Below, piece after piece: positions 1-8,504 of a stretch of 9,804 bases of DNA. The stretch covers positions 1-9,804 of the forward strand of contig CANLWQ010000055.1 of the NCBI GenBank assembly GCA_947494405.1, written 5' to 3'. The notes under the pieces are model-generated. The model saw nothing but the letters and a program-made list of their open reading frames with translations. It was not told the origin of the DNA and did no database searches. A program made the translations under genes and the position numbers. This stretch comes from Comamonadaceae bacterium (GTDB taxonomy: Bacteria; Pseudomonadota; Gammaproteobacteria; Burkholderiales; Burkholderiaceae_C). Within the stretch, counting starts at the first letter, position 1; the number at the start of each line of letters is the position of its first letter.

Positions 1-200
1 GGCCTACTTGGTATTGCTGCGCGTAGAGATTGCCCGTTTCACCCACCTTGTGTGCTAGCACCCAAGGTGACTCGTCTCTGTTGCTCTGATCCTCACCTCA
101 CGGTGGAGAGGTGTTACCTCCTGCGCTGTCCTGTGCAGTCCGGACGTTCCTCCAGTGCGACATTTCTGTCCTTGCACCAGCGACGGCCTAGCGTGCTTCA
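1..200 (-). ncRNA. rnpB: RNase P RNA (bacterial type A), 5' half, cut by window edge
   Basis: This is the catalytic RNA of RNase P, which trims the 5' leader of tRNA precursors. Reading the minus strand from about 200 down to 1, the order of conserved blocks fits rnpB: GAGGAACGTCCGGACTGC (152 to 135), the ACAGAGACGAGTC block, GGTGAAACGGGCAATCTC, then AGCAATACCAAGTAGGCC at the window edge. A stem with arms at 44-50 and 63-69 (CACCTTG/CAAGGTG) around the self-complementary GTGCTAGCAC (52-61) fits the P12 hairpin. The 3' half, including the second strand of the P4 core helix, lies outside the window. The 5' end is estimated from a -10-like box at 209-214 and is uncertain by several bases. One base in the P4 block departs from the usual GAGGAAAGTCC (see findings). 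Short open frames across this region are shadows of the RNA gene. Confidence 0.88.
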
Positions 201-208
201 CAAAGATG

Positions 209-214
209 ATTATC
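209..214 (-). promoter_or_regulatory. Possible -10 box for rnpB
   Basis: On the minus strand this reads GATAAT, five of six matches to the sigma-70 -10 consensus. It lies 8-10 bases before the expected rnpB 5' end. No good -35 box is present at 16-18 bases; TTGTTC (237-242) is too far at 22 bases. The assignment rests mainly on position. Confidence 0.35.
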
Positions 215-300
215 TATCGGTCTATGATTCGGGCCAGAACAAGCAATGAGGCCCCGTTATTTCGCAGTACAACCCTGATTACAGACCCGACGTCGATGGC

Positions 301-2214
301 TTGCGCGCCATTGCGGTATTGGCGGTCGTTGTATTTCATGCCTTCCCCGAATACCTGAGCGGCGGGTTTATCGGTGTGGATGTGTTTTTTGTTATTTCTG
401 GTTACCTCATCACGGGTCTGATCTTGCGCGATCTTCGCGAACAACGCTTCAGTCTCAAAGCGTTTTATGCAAAACGTGTGCGGCGTATTTTTCCGGCTCT
501 GGCGCTGGTACTGGGTTTTGGCTTGCTTGCCGGCTGGGTGTGCCTGAACTTCATCGAATACAAACAACTTGCCAAGCACACCGGCAGCAGCGCCATCTTT
601 TTGACCAACTTCATGTTGCTGCGCGAGTCTGGTTATTTCGACAATGCAGCCGACACCAAACCTATGCTTCACTTATGGTCGCTGGCCATTGAGGAACAGT
701 TTTATGTGGTCTGGCCTTTGCTGCTGCTGTTGTTCAAGCGCATCCCGCGCTGGTCTTTGCCCCTGCTATTGGCTTTGCTCTTGTCTTCCTTTGGCTACAG
801 CCTGTGGTTGGTATTCCAAGGCGATTTGGCAAGAGATTTTTATTCGCCCTTGAGTCGCAGTTGGGAGTTGCTACTGGGCGCTTGTCTTGCCATTGCCTTG
901 ATGAACAACCCTCGCTTGGCCAGAGCTTGGCGCTACCCCGCAGGTTGGGTGGGTTTGGCTCTGGTGCTTTTATCAGCCTATTTCTTTGACAAAGACATGG
1001 CTTTTCCTGGCTATTGGGCCGTGCTTCCTGCCTTGGGCGCAACACTCATTTTGCTGGCTGGCATGAACTGCAGTTTCAACAGTGTGTGGCTGGCCTCTAG
1101 GCCTATGGTGGCCATAGGCTTGATCAGCTACCCACTTTATTTATGGCATTGGCCTTTGCTTTCTTTTGCGCGTATTTTGTTGTCGCAAACGCCCTCCACC
1201 GAAGTGCGCATAGGTTTGCTGGCTTTGAGCTTTTTGCTGGCCTACCTCACCTACCGCTTTGTGGAAAAGCCGATTCGCTTTGGCAACCGTTACCCACGTG
1301 CGGTGCGGTGGTTGTGCCTGTATATGCTGGCGGTCTTATTGATGTCGCATGCCATCAATGTATGGGACGGCCTGAAGTTTCGCCATCATGGTGTGCTCAA
1401 TGCCGACCCCTCCACCTTGGTGGTGGGCGTAGAGCGCGGGACCCTGCAAGCCAATTGCACCCTCCCCGCTGAGAAACAGCATTTGGTGATGTGGTGTTTT
1501 CAAGATGGCAAAGTGCAACCGCCCACCCATGTGCTGTTAGGTGACAGCAAAGGTGAAGCGCTTGTTTACAGCTTGATGCGGTCCTCACCCCCCGAGCACA
1601 GCTGGGCCATGATGGGCCCCATCAACCTGCTGTCAGGTGACAGCAACCCAAGCAACCGTGCAGCTTTGGACGCACTGGACGCTAATGCGAATTTGAAAGT
1701 GATTGTGTTGGCCAATGCTTTGCGCGGCATGTTTCGCCTAGACCCACAATCTGGCTTGATAGCTCAACACACCAACTCCTTGGAAATTGACCAACATGTG
1801 GCGGCCTATTCACAGGCCATTGAACATTGGCGAGCCTCGGGTAAAAAGGTGGTGTTCGTGGTGGACAACCCCACATTGCCCGACCCCAACAGTTGCATCA
1901 GTGGCGGCCTCACCCGCTTTGACATGCTCAACACTGTTTTGCAGCGTCAGCAAAACCCGTTTTGCCAACTGCGCTTCTCCGACCATCTTAAAGGAACAGC
2001 GGCTTATCAAGAGTTCATTACCAAGTTGAAACACAACAACCCAGATTTGCTGGTTTACGACCCCTTGCCATTGCTGTGCGACATACCCGCAGACATTTGC
2101 ACCATTGCCAAAGAGGGCAAATTTTTATACAGCTATGGCGACCATATTTCAGACCATGCGGGCATGCTGATGGCCAAAGACATGTTGCCACTCATAGACG
2201 CCATGCCCAAATGA
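301..2214 (+). CDS. AT3-SGNH O-acyltransferase (OafA/YrhL type); 5' end apparently frameshifted
   Basis: An inner-membrane O-acyltransferase of the acyltransferase-3 family fused to a C-terminal SGNH domain. Such proteins typically O-acetylate lipopolysaccharide, capsule or other envelope glycans; the substrate here is unknown. Counting from TTG 301, the sequence shows the catalytic His in VVFHAFP (H13), GVDVFFVISGYLI (24-36), SRSWELLLG (185-193) and the AT3 end motif VEKPIR (321-326). About ten hydrophobic segments occupy the first 350 residues. The SGNH domain carries GDS (S416) and a late DHISDHAG (614-621) with candidate Asp/His. The TTG at 301 is only the first usual start codon in this frame. 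Conserved-looking coding continues upstream to codon 250 (ISQYNPDYRPDVDG before L), so the real N-terminus is about 18 residues longer. It is reached either from ATG 246 through a one-base frameshift or from an unusual ATT at 259 behind GAGG. The stop overlaps the next gene as ATGA. Confidence 0.88.
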   Translation: MRAIAVLAVVVFHAFPEYLSGGFIGVDVFFVISGYLITGLILRDLREQRFSLKAFYAKRVRRIFPALALVLGFGLLAGWVCLNFIEYKQLAKHTGSSAIFLTNFMLLRESGYFDNAADTKPMLHLWSLAIEEQFYVVWPLLLLLFKRIPRWSLPLLLALLLSSFGYSLWLVFQGDLARDFYSPLSRSWELLLGACLAIALMNNPRLARAWRYPAGWVGLALVLLSAYFFDKDMAFPGYWAVLPALGATLILLAGMNCSFNSVWLASRPMVAIGLISYPLYLWHWPLLSFARILLSQTPSTEVRIGLLALSFLLAYLTYRFVEKPIRFGNRYPRAVRWLCLYMLAVLLMSHAINVWDGLKFRHHGVLNADPSTLVVGVERGTLQANCTLPAEKQHLVMWCFQDGKVQPPTHVLLGDSKGEALVYSLMRSSPPEHSWAMMGPINLLSGDSNPSNRAALDALDANANLKVIVLANALRGMFRLDPQSGLIAQHTNSLEIDQHVAAYSQAIEHWRASGKKVVFVVDNPTLPDPNSCISGGLTRFDMLNTVLQRQQNPFCQLRFSDHLKGTAAYQEFITKLKHNNPDLLVYDPLPLLCDIPADICTIAKEGKFLYSYGDHISDHAGMLMAKDMLPLIDAMPK

Positions 2215-3980
2215 TTCGATTGTCCGAACTGAAACTGCCTTTGGATGCTGCGTTCGATGTTGCAGACGATGTCACGTCACCACCTCTGTATCCCGCAACA
2301 CTTGCCCCCCTGATTGCCAGCACATTGGGGGTTCCACTCGCAGATATTGAAGACTGGAAAGTGTTTAAACGCAGCTTTGACGCAAGACAAAAACTGCTGG
2401 TGGTTTACATCGTGGATGTGCAACTGTTCAACAAAAACCAAGAGCTTGCGCTGCTGGAAAAATATGCACAACATCCGCACATCCAAGCCAGCCCTGATAT
2501 GCAATGGCGTGCCCCTGTACACGCCCCTGCTGACTGGCCCCTACAAGGCACAGCCCGACCGGTGGTGGTGGGCTTTGGCCCTTGCGGTATGTTTGCAGCA
2601 CTGGTTTTGGCACAAATGGGCTTGAAACCTATTGTGATTGAGCGCGGCCAAGCGGTACGCCAACGCACCCAAGACACCTGGGGTTTGTGGCGAAAGTCTG
2701 TCTTGAAGCCTGAAAGCAATGTGCAATTTGGTGAAGGGGGTGCGGGCACGTTTTCTGATGGCAAGCTCTACAGCCAAATCAAAGACCCCAGACATTTAGG
2801 TCGCAAGGTGATGAATGAATTTGTGCGTTTTGGCGCGCCCGAAGAAATTTTGTGGGCCGCGCATCCGCACATTGGCACCTTCAAATTGGTCAAGGTGGTT
2901 GAGGGTTTGCGAGCAGAAATCATTCGACTGGGCGGTGAGGTGAGGTTTGCCCAGCGCTTGGTCGATATGTCCTACGACGAGCAGCGCCAACTTCAAGCCC
3001 TGCACATACTCCAACAAGACACGGGCCAGCGTTATGAGCTGAGCGCACAAAATGTGGTGATTGCTTTGGGACACAGTGCCCGCGATACCTTCACCATGCT
3101 GCACAGGCATGGTGTTGCCATGCAGGCCAAAGCATTTTCTGTAGGTGTGCGCATCGAGCATCCCCAAGGCGTGATAGACCGCGCTCGCTGGGGCAAACAT
3201 GCAGGCCACCCTATGCTGGGGGCTGCCGACTACAAACTGGTGCATCACGCAAACAATGGACGAACGGTCTACAGCTTTTGCATGTGCCCGGGCGGCACCG
3301 TGGTGGCTGCCACCAGTGAAGCGGGGCGGGTGGTCACCAACGGCATGAGCCAGTATTCACGCAATGAACGCAATGCCAATGCAGGGATAGTGGTGGGCAT
3401 AGACCCCAACGATTACCCAAGTGACGCGGCATCTTTTGAAGCGGCTTTGGGTCAGGAGTTAGGTAACGCCGTTCGTTTAGACACGCTGGACACCAGCGAT
3501 GGTTTTCATCCCTTGGCCGGCATGGTCTTGCAACGCCAACTCGAATCAGCCGCGTTTGTTGCCGGTGGCAGCAACTACCATGCACCTGCACAACTGGTGG
3601 CTGACCTGCTGGCAGACAAAGCATCGACGGCTTTGGGCAAAGTACAACCTTCTTACCAACCCGGGGTTCAGATGACCGATCTGCGTCATGTTTTGCCCGG
3701 CTTTGCCGTGGACGCCATGCGCCAAGCTTTGCCGGTGTTTGGGCAAAAAATCAAAGGCTTTGATATGCCCGATGCGGTGTTGACCGGCGTGGAGACCCGT
3801 ACCTCCTCGCCTTTACGCATTGAGCGCGATCTTGATTTGCAAAGCCCGACTGTGCGCGGTCTCTACCCTGGAGGCGAAGGGGCTGGTTATGCCGGCGGCA
3901 TTTTGTCAGCAGCGGTGGATGGCATCAAATTAGGTGAGGCCTTGGCAATGAAACTGTTGCAAAATCAAAGCACGCTTTAA
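2211..3980 (+). CDS. FAD-dependent oxidoreductase, COG2509-like, function unknown
   Basis: A 589-residue cytoplasmic flavoprotein resembling the uncharacterised FAD-dependent dehydrogenases of COG2509. An N-terminal region of about 110 residues precedes a Rossmann FAD fold with GFGPCG (121-126) and the ribose-binding acidic end in IVIERG (141-146). The block [18 protein letters not shown] (171-188) is characteristic of this group. The C-terminus carries [12 protein letters not shown] (552-563), which closes the FAD site. I chose ATG 2211 because it overlaps the upstream stop (ATGATT) and gives the natural start [10 protein letters not shown]. The frame stays open to 2076, but that part overlaps the acyltransferase. 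No clear ribosome binding site is visible before 2211, so translation probably depends on coupling. The substrate is unknown; a redox role in sulfur or amino acid metabolism is only suggested by cysK downstream. Confidence 0.85.
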   Translation: MIRLSELKLPLDAAFDVADDVTSPPLYPATLAPLIASTLGVPLADIEDWKVFKRSFDARQKLLVVYIVDVQLFNKNQELALLEKYAQHPHIQASPDMQWRAPVHAPADWPLQGTARPVVVGFGPCGMFAALVLAQMGLKPIVIERGQAVRQRTQDTWGLWRKSVLKPESNVQFGEGGAGTFSDGKLYSQIKDPRHLGRKVMNEFVRFGAPEEILWAAHPHIGTFKLVKVVEGLRAEIIRLGGEVRFAQRLVDMSYDEQRQLQALHILQQDTGQRYELSAQNVVIALGHSARDTFTMLHRHGVAMQAKAFSVGVRIEHPQGVIDRARWGKHAGHPMLGAADYKLVHHANNGRTVYSFCMCPGGTVVAATSEAGRVVTNGMSQYSRNERNANAGIVVGIDPNDYPSDAASFEAALGQELGNAVRLDTLDTSDGFHPLAGMVLQRQLESAAFVAGGSNYHAPAQLVADLLADKASTALGKVQPSYQPGVQMTDLRHVLPGFAVDAMRQALPVFGQKIKGFDMPDAVLTGVETRTSSPLRIERDLDLQSPTVRGLYPGGEGAGYAGGILSAAVDGIKLGEALAMKLLQNQSTL

Positions 3981-3984
3981 GGAG
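3979..3984 (+). promoter_or_regulatory. Ribosome binding site of cysK, overlapping the upstream stop
   Basis: AAGGAG lies six bases before ATG 3991 and begins with the last two bases of the preceding TAA stop (3978-3980). It is the strongest ribosome binding site in the plus-strand cluster and fixes the cysK start. It suggests that cysK is translated more efficiently than its neighbours. Confidence 0.85.
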
Positions 3985-3990
3985 CCGTTA

Positions 3991-4908
3991 ATGAAAGCCC
4001 ACAACATCCTCGAGACCATTGGTCAAACGCCGCATATACGTATCAACCGCTTGTTCGGTCCCCAAGCGCAGGTGTGGATCAAGTCGGAGCGCAGCAACCC
4101 CGGCGGCTCAATCAAAGACCGCATTGCATTGAGCATGGTGGAAGCTGCTGAGAACAGTGGTGTTTTAAAACCAGGCGGCACCATCATTGAACCGACTTCA
4201 GGCAACACAGGCGTGGGCTTGGCCATGGTGGCAGCGGTCAAGGGCTACAAATTGGTGTTGGTCATGCCCGACAGCATGTCCATAGAACGACGCCGTCTGA
4301 TGCTGGCCTATGGCGCAAGCTTCGATTTAACCCCACGCGAAAAGGGTATGAAGGGCGCTATCGCCCGCGCCCAAGCGTTGGTCGACGCCACGCCCGGTGC
4401 TTGGATGCCTCAGCAGTTTGAAAACCCGGCCAATATCGAGGTTCATGTCCGCACCACAGCGCAAGAAATTTTGGCCGACTTTCCCGAGGGCTTGGATGCC
4501 ATCATTACTGGCGTGGGAACCGGTGGCCACATCACAGCCTGTGCCCAGGTATTGAAAGCGAAGTGGCCCCAGTTGCAAGTGTTTGCAGTGGAGCCCAAGG
4601 CCTCGCCTGTCATCTCCGGCGGCGCGCCCGCGCCCCATCCTATTCAAGGCATTGGGGCGGGTTTTATCCCGAAAAACTTGCACACCGATTTGCTCACAGG
4701 CGTGATTCAAGTCGATGCTGAAGACGCCCGCGAATACGGCCGCCGTGCAGCCCGTGAAGAAGGCATGTTGGTGGGTATTTCTTCAGGTGCCACCTTGGCA
4801 GCGATTGCGCAAAAGCTGGCAGACCTCCCCGCCAACGCCAAAGTGCTTGGGTTTAACTACGACACAGGCGAGCGCTATTTGTCGGTTGAAGGATACCTAC
4901 CCGCGTGA
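3991..4908 (+). CDS. cysK: Cysteine synthase A (O-acetylserine sulfhydrylase)
   Basis: A PLP enzyme that makes L-cysteine from O-acetylserine and sulfide in the cytoplasm, the last step of assimilatory cysteine synthesis. At 305 residues it is close to the usual length. The internal-aldimine lysine is K42 in NPGGSIKDR (36-44). The substrate-carboxylate loop is PTSGNTG (68-74), the PLP-phosphate loop is GVGTGGH (174-180), and GISSGA (262-267) holds the serine near the pyridine nitrogen. [10 protein letters not shown] (92-101) is typical of CysK. CysK and CysM cannot be fully separated by eye, but the MSIERR segment and the C-terminal YDTGERYLS favour CysK. No CysB site was recognised. The gene starts ten bases after the FAD oxidoreductase stop and its own stop overlaps the next start (GTGA), so it is the third gene of a coupled cluster. 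Confidence 0.93.
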   Translation: MKAHNILETIGQTPHIRINRLFGPQAQVWIKSERSNPGGSIKDRIALSMVEAAENSGVLKPGGTIIEPTSGNTGVGLAMVAAVKGYKLVLVMPDSMSIERRRLMLAYGASFDLTPREKGMKGAIARAQALVDATPGAWMPQQFENPANIEVHVRTTAQEILADFPEGLDAIITGVGTGGHITACAQVLKAKWPQLQVFAVEPKASPVISGGAPAPHPIQGIGAGFIPKNLHTDLLTGVIQVDAEDAREYGRRAAREEGMLVGISSGATLAAIAQKLADLPANAKVLGFNYDTGERYLSVEGYLPA

Positions 4909-6803
4909 ATGATCTTCGCGTTCTGGCGCTGATTGCGCCCATGACGCAACTCAACACACCCTACCCGTCCAGTGCTTACTTGACGGGTTTTTTGCGTTCT
5001 CGGGGAGTGGACACAAGGCAAGACGATTTGGCTTTGCGCTTGGTGCTGCGCATTTTCTGTACAGAGGGTTTGCAGCGGATTCAAGAAATTGCTCTAAAGC
5101 AAGATGTGCTTGAACGCAGCGCAAGTGTGAATTATTTTCTCGACCATGCACAGCGTTACATCAACTGCATAGAGCCCGTGATTGCATTTTTGCAAGGCCG
5201 CGACGCCACATTGGCGCACCGCATCGCAGCCCGCGGCTTGGTGCCTGAAGGGCCTCGCTTTGCGGCTTTAGACAATACCGAAGACGACACCCTCACTTGG
5301 GCGTTTGGTGCCTTGGGTGTGCAAGACCGCGCACGCCACTTGGCCACGCTTTTCTTGAACGACTTGGCAGACGTGTTGCGCTACGCAGTAGACGCCCGTT
5401 TTGAGTTTGTGCGCTACGGTGAATCGCTGGCTTCCAGTCAGCCCAGTTTCGATCCGCTGGCACACGCGCTGGCGGCTGCACCCACTTATATTGATGAAGT
5501 TTTAGAACTGCTCACGCTTGAAACCATAGAAACACATCAGCCCCAACTGGTGCTGCTGTCTGTGCCCTTTCCTGGCACGGTATACGCCGCCCTGCGGATT
5601 GCGCAAACCATCAAGCGCCATCATCCAACGATCGCGATTGCTTTGGGTGGCGGTTATGTGAATACCGAACTTCGCTCCCTGAGCGAACCGCGCTTGTTTG
5701 ATTTTGTCGATTACGTTACCTTGGATGCAGGCGAGCGTCCTTTGTTGGCCTTGATTGAACACATTCAAAGCAAACGTTCTGCACAACGTTTGGTGCGCAC
5801 GTTTGTGCGCGACGGCACAGACGTGAATTACCACAACTGGGCAGAACCCGATATTGCTTTTGATGATGTGGGCACCCCCACTTGGGATGGTTTGCCATTG
5901 CAAAGTTATTTGTCCTTGCTGGACATGCTCAACCCTATGCATCGTTTATGGAGCGATGGCAGATGGAACAAGCTCACTGTGGCCCATGGTTGCTACTGGA
6001 AGAAATGCAGTTTTTGCGATGTATCTCTGGATTACATCTCACGCTATGACGCAGCCACCGCGCATACATTGGTAGACCGTATCGAGCGCATCGTGGGCGA
6101 AACTGGTCAAACCGGTTTTCATTTGGTAGATGAGGCTGCTCCGCCCAAAGCATTGAAAGCCATGGCGCAAGAGCTTTTGCGCAGACGCATGAATATCTCT
6201 TGGTGGGGCAATATACGTTTCGAGAAAACCTTCACCCCAGAGCTTGCCGAACTGCTTGCAGACAGCGGTTGTATTGCCATGTCAGGCGGCTTGGAAGTGG
6301 CCAGTGACCGCTTATTGGCGTTGATGCAAAAGGGCGTGACCGTAGACCAAGTGGCGCGTGTCACCCACGGCTTTTCCCAATCGGGCATTTTGGTCCATGC
6401 CTATTTGATGTATGGCTTTCCCAGCCAAACCGTGCAAGACACGGTGGATGCTTTGGAATATGTGCGCCAGTTGTTTTTGCACGGTTGCATACAAAGCGGG
6501 TTTTTTCATCGCTTCACTTGCACGGTTCATTCGCCTGTAGGCATGCGTCCGCAAGACTATGGCGTCAGCTTGATTCCCTTGCCCGAAGGCCGTTTTGCCC
6601 GAAACGATATTGGTTTCACAGACCCCACAGGCACAGACCACGGCTTGCTGGGCCAGGGCTTAAAGAAAGCCATTTACAACTATATGCACGGTCTAGGTTT
6701 AGAAGAGGATGTGCGGGTGTGGTTTGATTTACCCAAAGGCCAAGTGCCTAAACCGCGGGTGAAAAAAAACGCGATTGCCCAAGCTTTGGGCGAATCGCGT
6801 TGA
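4905..6803 (+). CDS. B12-binding-type radical SAM protein, substrate unknown
   Basis: A 632-residue radical SAM protein with a cobalamin-binding-like Rossmann domain in front, as in COG1032. The N-terminus ([19 protein letters not shown]) matches the start of such proteins. [12 protein letters not shown] (from about residue 213), GGGYVN (248-253) and DAGERPL (274-280) form the B12-type fold, without the DxHxxG cobalamin-ligand motif. The 4Fe-4S cluster motif is [11 protein letters not shown], with C363, C368 and C371, that is CX4CX2C rather than CX3CX2[17 protein letters not shown] (about 462-477) is the usual mid-barrel GLE motif. The reaction is unknown; methylation or another radical modification is possible. 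The start is GTG 4905, overlapping the cysK stop, with AAGGA at 4889-4893. ATG 4909 is in another frame and gives only a 7-residue peptide. The last codons encode, on the other strand, the htpX terminator. Confidence 0.85.
   Translation: MNDLRVLALIAPMTQLNTPYPSSAYLTGFLRSRGVDTRQDDLALRLVLRIFCTEGLQRIQEIALKQDVLERSASVNYFLDHAQRYINCIEPVIAFLQGRDATLAHRIAARGLVPEGPRFAALDNTEDDTLTWAFGALGVQDRARHLATLFLNDLADVLRYAVDARFEFVRYGESLASSQPSFDPLAHALAAAPTYIDEVLELLTLETIETHQPQLVLLSVPFPGTVYAALRIAQTIKRHHPTIAIALGGGYVNTELRSLSEPRLFDFVDYVTLDAGERPLLALIEHIQSKRSAQRLVRTFVRDGTDVNYHNWAEPDIAFDDVGTPTWDGLPLQSYLSLLDMLNPMHRLWSDGRWNKLTVAHGCYWKKCSFCDVSLDYISRYDAATAHTLVDRIERIVGETGQTGFHLVDEAAPPKALKAMAQELLRRRMNISWWGNIRFEKTFTPELAELLADSGCIAMSGGLEVASDRLLALMQKGVTVDQVARVTHGFSQSGILVHAYLMYGFPSQTVQDTVDALEYVRQLFLHGCIQSGFFHRFTCTVHSPVGMRPQDYGVSLIPLPEGRFARNDIGFTDPTGTDHGLLGQGLKKAIYNYMHGLGLEEDVRVWFDLPKGQVPKPRVKKNAIAQALGESR
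6762..6799 (-). terminator. Intrinsic terminator of htpX inside the radical SAM 3' end
   Basis: A hairpin spans 6770-6799: arm CGCGATTGCCCAA, loop GCT, and a partner arm complementary over 13 bases with one bulged base. On the minus strand it is followed directly by eight T (the A run at 6762-6769), which is a textbook intrinsic terminator. It begins 16 bases after the htpX stop. On the plus strand no T run follows, so it is unlikely to end the convergent transcript efficiently. Confidence 0.88.
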
Positions 6804-6815
6804 TCTCAATCGTTT

Positions 6816-7685
6816 TCAGTTAGCTTGCAAAGCGGCAATACGTTCTTCCAGGGGAGGATGTGAAGAAAACATCTTGCCCAAACCACCGCTGATGCCCATG
6901 GCTTGCAAACTGGGTGGCAAGCCCTCGGACTGCATGTGCTGCAAACGCGCCAAGGCATTGATCATGGGTTGCTTGCGACCCATCAACACAGCTGCCCCTG
7001 CGTCTGCGCGGAACTCACGCTGGCGACTGAACCAAGCCACCACCACGCTGGCAGCAATGCCCAGCACGATGTCCAAAACAATGCTGGTGACGTAGTAGCC
7101 AATACCAGGACCCGTGTTTTCTTCATCGTTTTTACGCAATGCGCTGTCCACCGCGTAGCCAACCACGCGGCTGAGGAAGACCACAAAGGTATTAAGCACG
7201 CCTTGCACCAAGGTGAGGGTAACCATGTCGCCGTTTTGGATGTGCGCCACCTCATGCGCCAGCACAGCTTCTACCTCCTCACGGGTCATGCCTTGCAGCA
7301 AACCAGTGGAGACGGCCACCAGTGCAGAGTTGCGAAAGGCGCCGGTTGCAAATGCATTGGGCTCGCCTTCATAGATAGCTACCTCGGGCATTTGAAGGTC
7401 GGCGCGTTGTGACAAGGTTTTCACAGTGTCTAACAACCAAGCTTCATCAGCGTTTTGCGGTTCAGCTATGACTTGTGCGCCCGTGGTCCACTTGGCCATG
7501 GGCTTGCTGATGAGCAGAGAAATGAAAGCACCTCCAAAGCCCATCACCATGGCAAAGCCCAGCAAAGCGCCGAGGTTGAGCCCGTTGGAAGTCAAAAATT
7601 GGTTCACGCCCAGCAAGCTGGCCACAATACCCAAAACCAGCATGACGGCCAAATTGGTGACGATAAGAAGAATGACGCGTTTCAT
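6816..7685 (-). CDS. htpX: Membrane zinc metalloprotease HtpX
   Basis: A 289-residue M48 family inner-membrane protease (the E. coli protein is about 293 residues). In enterobacteria it degrades misfolded membrane proteins alongside FtsH. Two hydrophobic segments open the protein (about 4-25 and 38-60). The zinc site is HEVAH (144-148) inside [14 protein letters not shown], with the third ligand E224 in REFRADAG. Two more hydrophobic stretches lie at about 155-176 and 198-218, and [10 protein letters not shown] near the C-terminus is typical of the family. I chose ATG 7685 ([15 protein letters not shown]) because it aligns with known HtpX starts and follows AAAGGAA. The frame extends to a TTG at 7706, but those seven residues (MASSKEY) are probably not translated. 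The gene has its own promoter-like region and a strong terminator, so it is probably monocistronic. It converges with the radical SAM gene. Confidence 0.95.
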   Translation of the reverse strand: MKRVILLIVTNLAVMLVLGIVASLLGVNQFLTSNGLNLGALLGFAMVMGFGGAFISLLISKPMAKWTTGAQVIAEPQNADEAWLLDTVKTLSQRADLQMPEVAIYEGEPNAFATGAFRNSALVAVSTGLLQGMTREEVEAVLAHEVAHIQNGDMVTLTLVQGVLNTFVVFLSRVVGYAVDSALRKNDEENTGPGIGYYVTSIVLDIVLGIAASVVVAWFSRQREFRADAGAAVLMGRKQPMINALARLQHMQSEGLPPSLQAMGISGGLGKMFSSHPPLEERIAALQAN

Positions 7686-7688
7686 GTA

Positions 7689-7695
7689 TTCCTTT
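7689..7695 (-). promoter_or_regulatory. Ribosome binding site deciding the htpX start
   Basis: The minus strand reads AAAGGAA followed by TAC and ATG 7685. The spacing is slightly short (four bases after AAGGA), but this is the only such site nearby. It supports the start at 7685 over the TTG at 7706. Confidence 0.65.
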
Positions 7696-7726
7696 GAACT
7701 GGCCAAGAAGTTGACCTGAGATTGAC

Positions 7727-7754
7727 AATGTAAGGCTCATTTTATTTTTTTCAA
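7727..7754 (-). promoter_or_regulatory. Possible htpX promoter
   Basis: In the 73-base gap between the DUF3025 stop and htpX, the minus strand has TTGAAA (7749-7754), a 16-base spacer, and TACATT (7727-7732). These resemble sigma-70 -35 and -10 boxes. The TTGAAA with a C-rich CCTTACAT farther on also loosely recalls a sigma-32 heat-shock promoter, which would fit htpX regulation in E. coli. The matches are imperfect and unproven. Confidence 0.35.
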
Positions 7755-7758
7755 TAGC

Positions 7759-8502
7759 CTACTTTTTTTGTGGTCGAAACACTTGTGTGTCGTCATAAAA
7801 CCCCACATCTTCATTGGGCGCCCACCAGCCAGGAATACCCAAAACTGGTAAGGGTAAAAAGGGTTTGTGTTGCATTTCATTTAAGTGAAGTTGGTGTGAC
7901 AACCAATCGTCAACCGCGACATCTGCGCCATCTTGTACTTCTGCGGGCACTGGCAAACACAGCACATGCGCGGTGATGCCTTTGTAGGGATTGAGCAGTT
8001 TTTCCAGCAAGGCGTGGCCAAACAAACTCAGCTGAGCGTCCTTCCACACATCGCGGTGCGTCACAAACAAGGCTTTCCAGTCTTGTGTCTGTAAAGCGTC
8101 CCACAACACTTGAGGCGCGCACAGCAAGGCTGCATTTTCATCGAACAAGGTGAGTGCGTCTCGCAACGCCCCTCGCTGCGCTTGCACCCCTTGCTGCTGA
8201 ATGGCCAGTGCTTGCAAACGGTTGAGTTGCTGTTTGGTTTGCGGAAAGCGAATCCAACACAAGCCGTTGAAAAAATCGTGGACATTGTTGCGAGTAGGAA
8301 CTGTGTGGGTGCGGTAGATAAAGGCCTCATATGCCTCGCCGTCTGGCAAAGCGTTTTGCGGCACCGCGTGAAAGCCGGTTTGTTTGTCAGCCAAGCAAGC
8401 GTGCAGCGCATCGGGTTGCTGCTGCCACGCATTCAAAATGGTTTCGCCTGTTTTTTGCCATGGTGTGAACCAAGTTGATGCCCATATTTCATCCGAGAGC
8501 AT
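7759..8502 (-). CDS. DUF3025 domain-containing protein, function unknown
   Basis: A 247-residue protein with no signal peptide or membrane segment, so probably cytoplasmic. The stretch RNNVHDFFNGLCWIRFPQTK (about 71-90) is the hallmark of the DUF3025 family as I remember it. Later conserved-looking parts include LFVTHRDVW, GHALLEKLLNPYKGITAH and the end segment LPVLGIPGWWAPNEDVGFYDD. No catalytic motif is recognised and I do not assign a function. ATG 8502 gives the natural start MLSDEIWAST and lies two bases after the vapC stop, without a clear ribosome binding site, so it may be translated from the toxin mRNA. Base composition returns to the GC-richer local norm here, so the gene belongs with pyrC and htpX rather than with the AT-rich vapBC pair. 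Confidence 0.8.
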   Translation of the reverse strand: MLSDEIWASTWFTPWQKTGETILNAWQQQPDALHACLADKQTGFHAVPQNALPDGEAYEAFIYRTHTVPTRNNVHDFFNGLCWIRFPQTKQQLNRLQALAIQQQGVQAQRGALRDALTLFDENAALLCAPQVLWDALQTQDWKALFVTHRDVWKDAQLSLFGHALLEKLLNPYKGITAHVLCLPVPAEVQDGADVAVDDWLSHQLHLNEMQHKPFLPLPVLGIPGWWAPNEDVGFYDDTQVFRPQKK

Positions 8503-8504
8503 GG

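Noticed and set aside
52..358. Short plus-strand open frames at 52-249 and 155-358
   Set aside because: They lie across rnpB and the acyltransferase start, resemble no protein family and are antisense or out-of-frame shadows.
1101..1119. Perfect 8-base inverted repeat GCCTATGG/CCATAGGC with a 3-base loop inside the acyltransferase
   Set aside because: It is mid-gene in a membrane segment, with no T run and no other sign of function; chance is the simplest explanation.
2796..3248. Long antisense frame (150 codons) inside the FAD oxidoreductase
   Set aside because: It has no family resemblance or ribosome binding site; the sense strand is clearly the coding one.
4909..4932. ATG near the radical SAM start, a possible 7-codon leader peptide
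   Set aside because: It is out of frame and 15 bases from the AAGGA site, while GTG 4905 fits the family N-terminus; nothing suggests attenuation.
4905..6803. RiPP or natural-product biosynthetic cluster around the radical SAM gene
   Set aside because: No precursor-like small ORF, leader-binding domain or exporter is visible in the window.
7722..7748. Plus-strand TTGACA followed by TATTTT, promoter-like
   Set aside because: The spacer is only 15 bases and no plus-strand gene or RNA is recognisable downstream; it lies in the AT-rich htpX leader.
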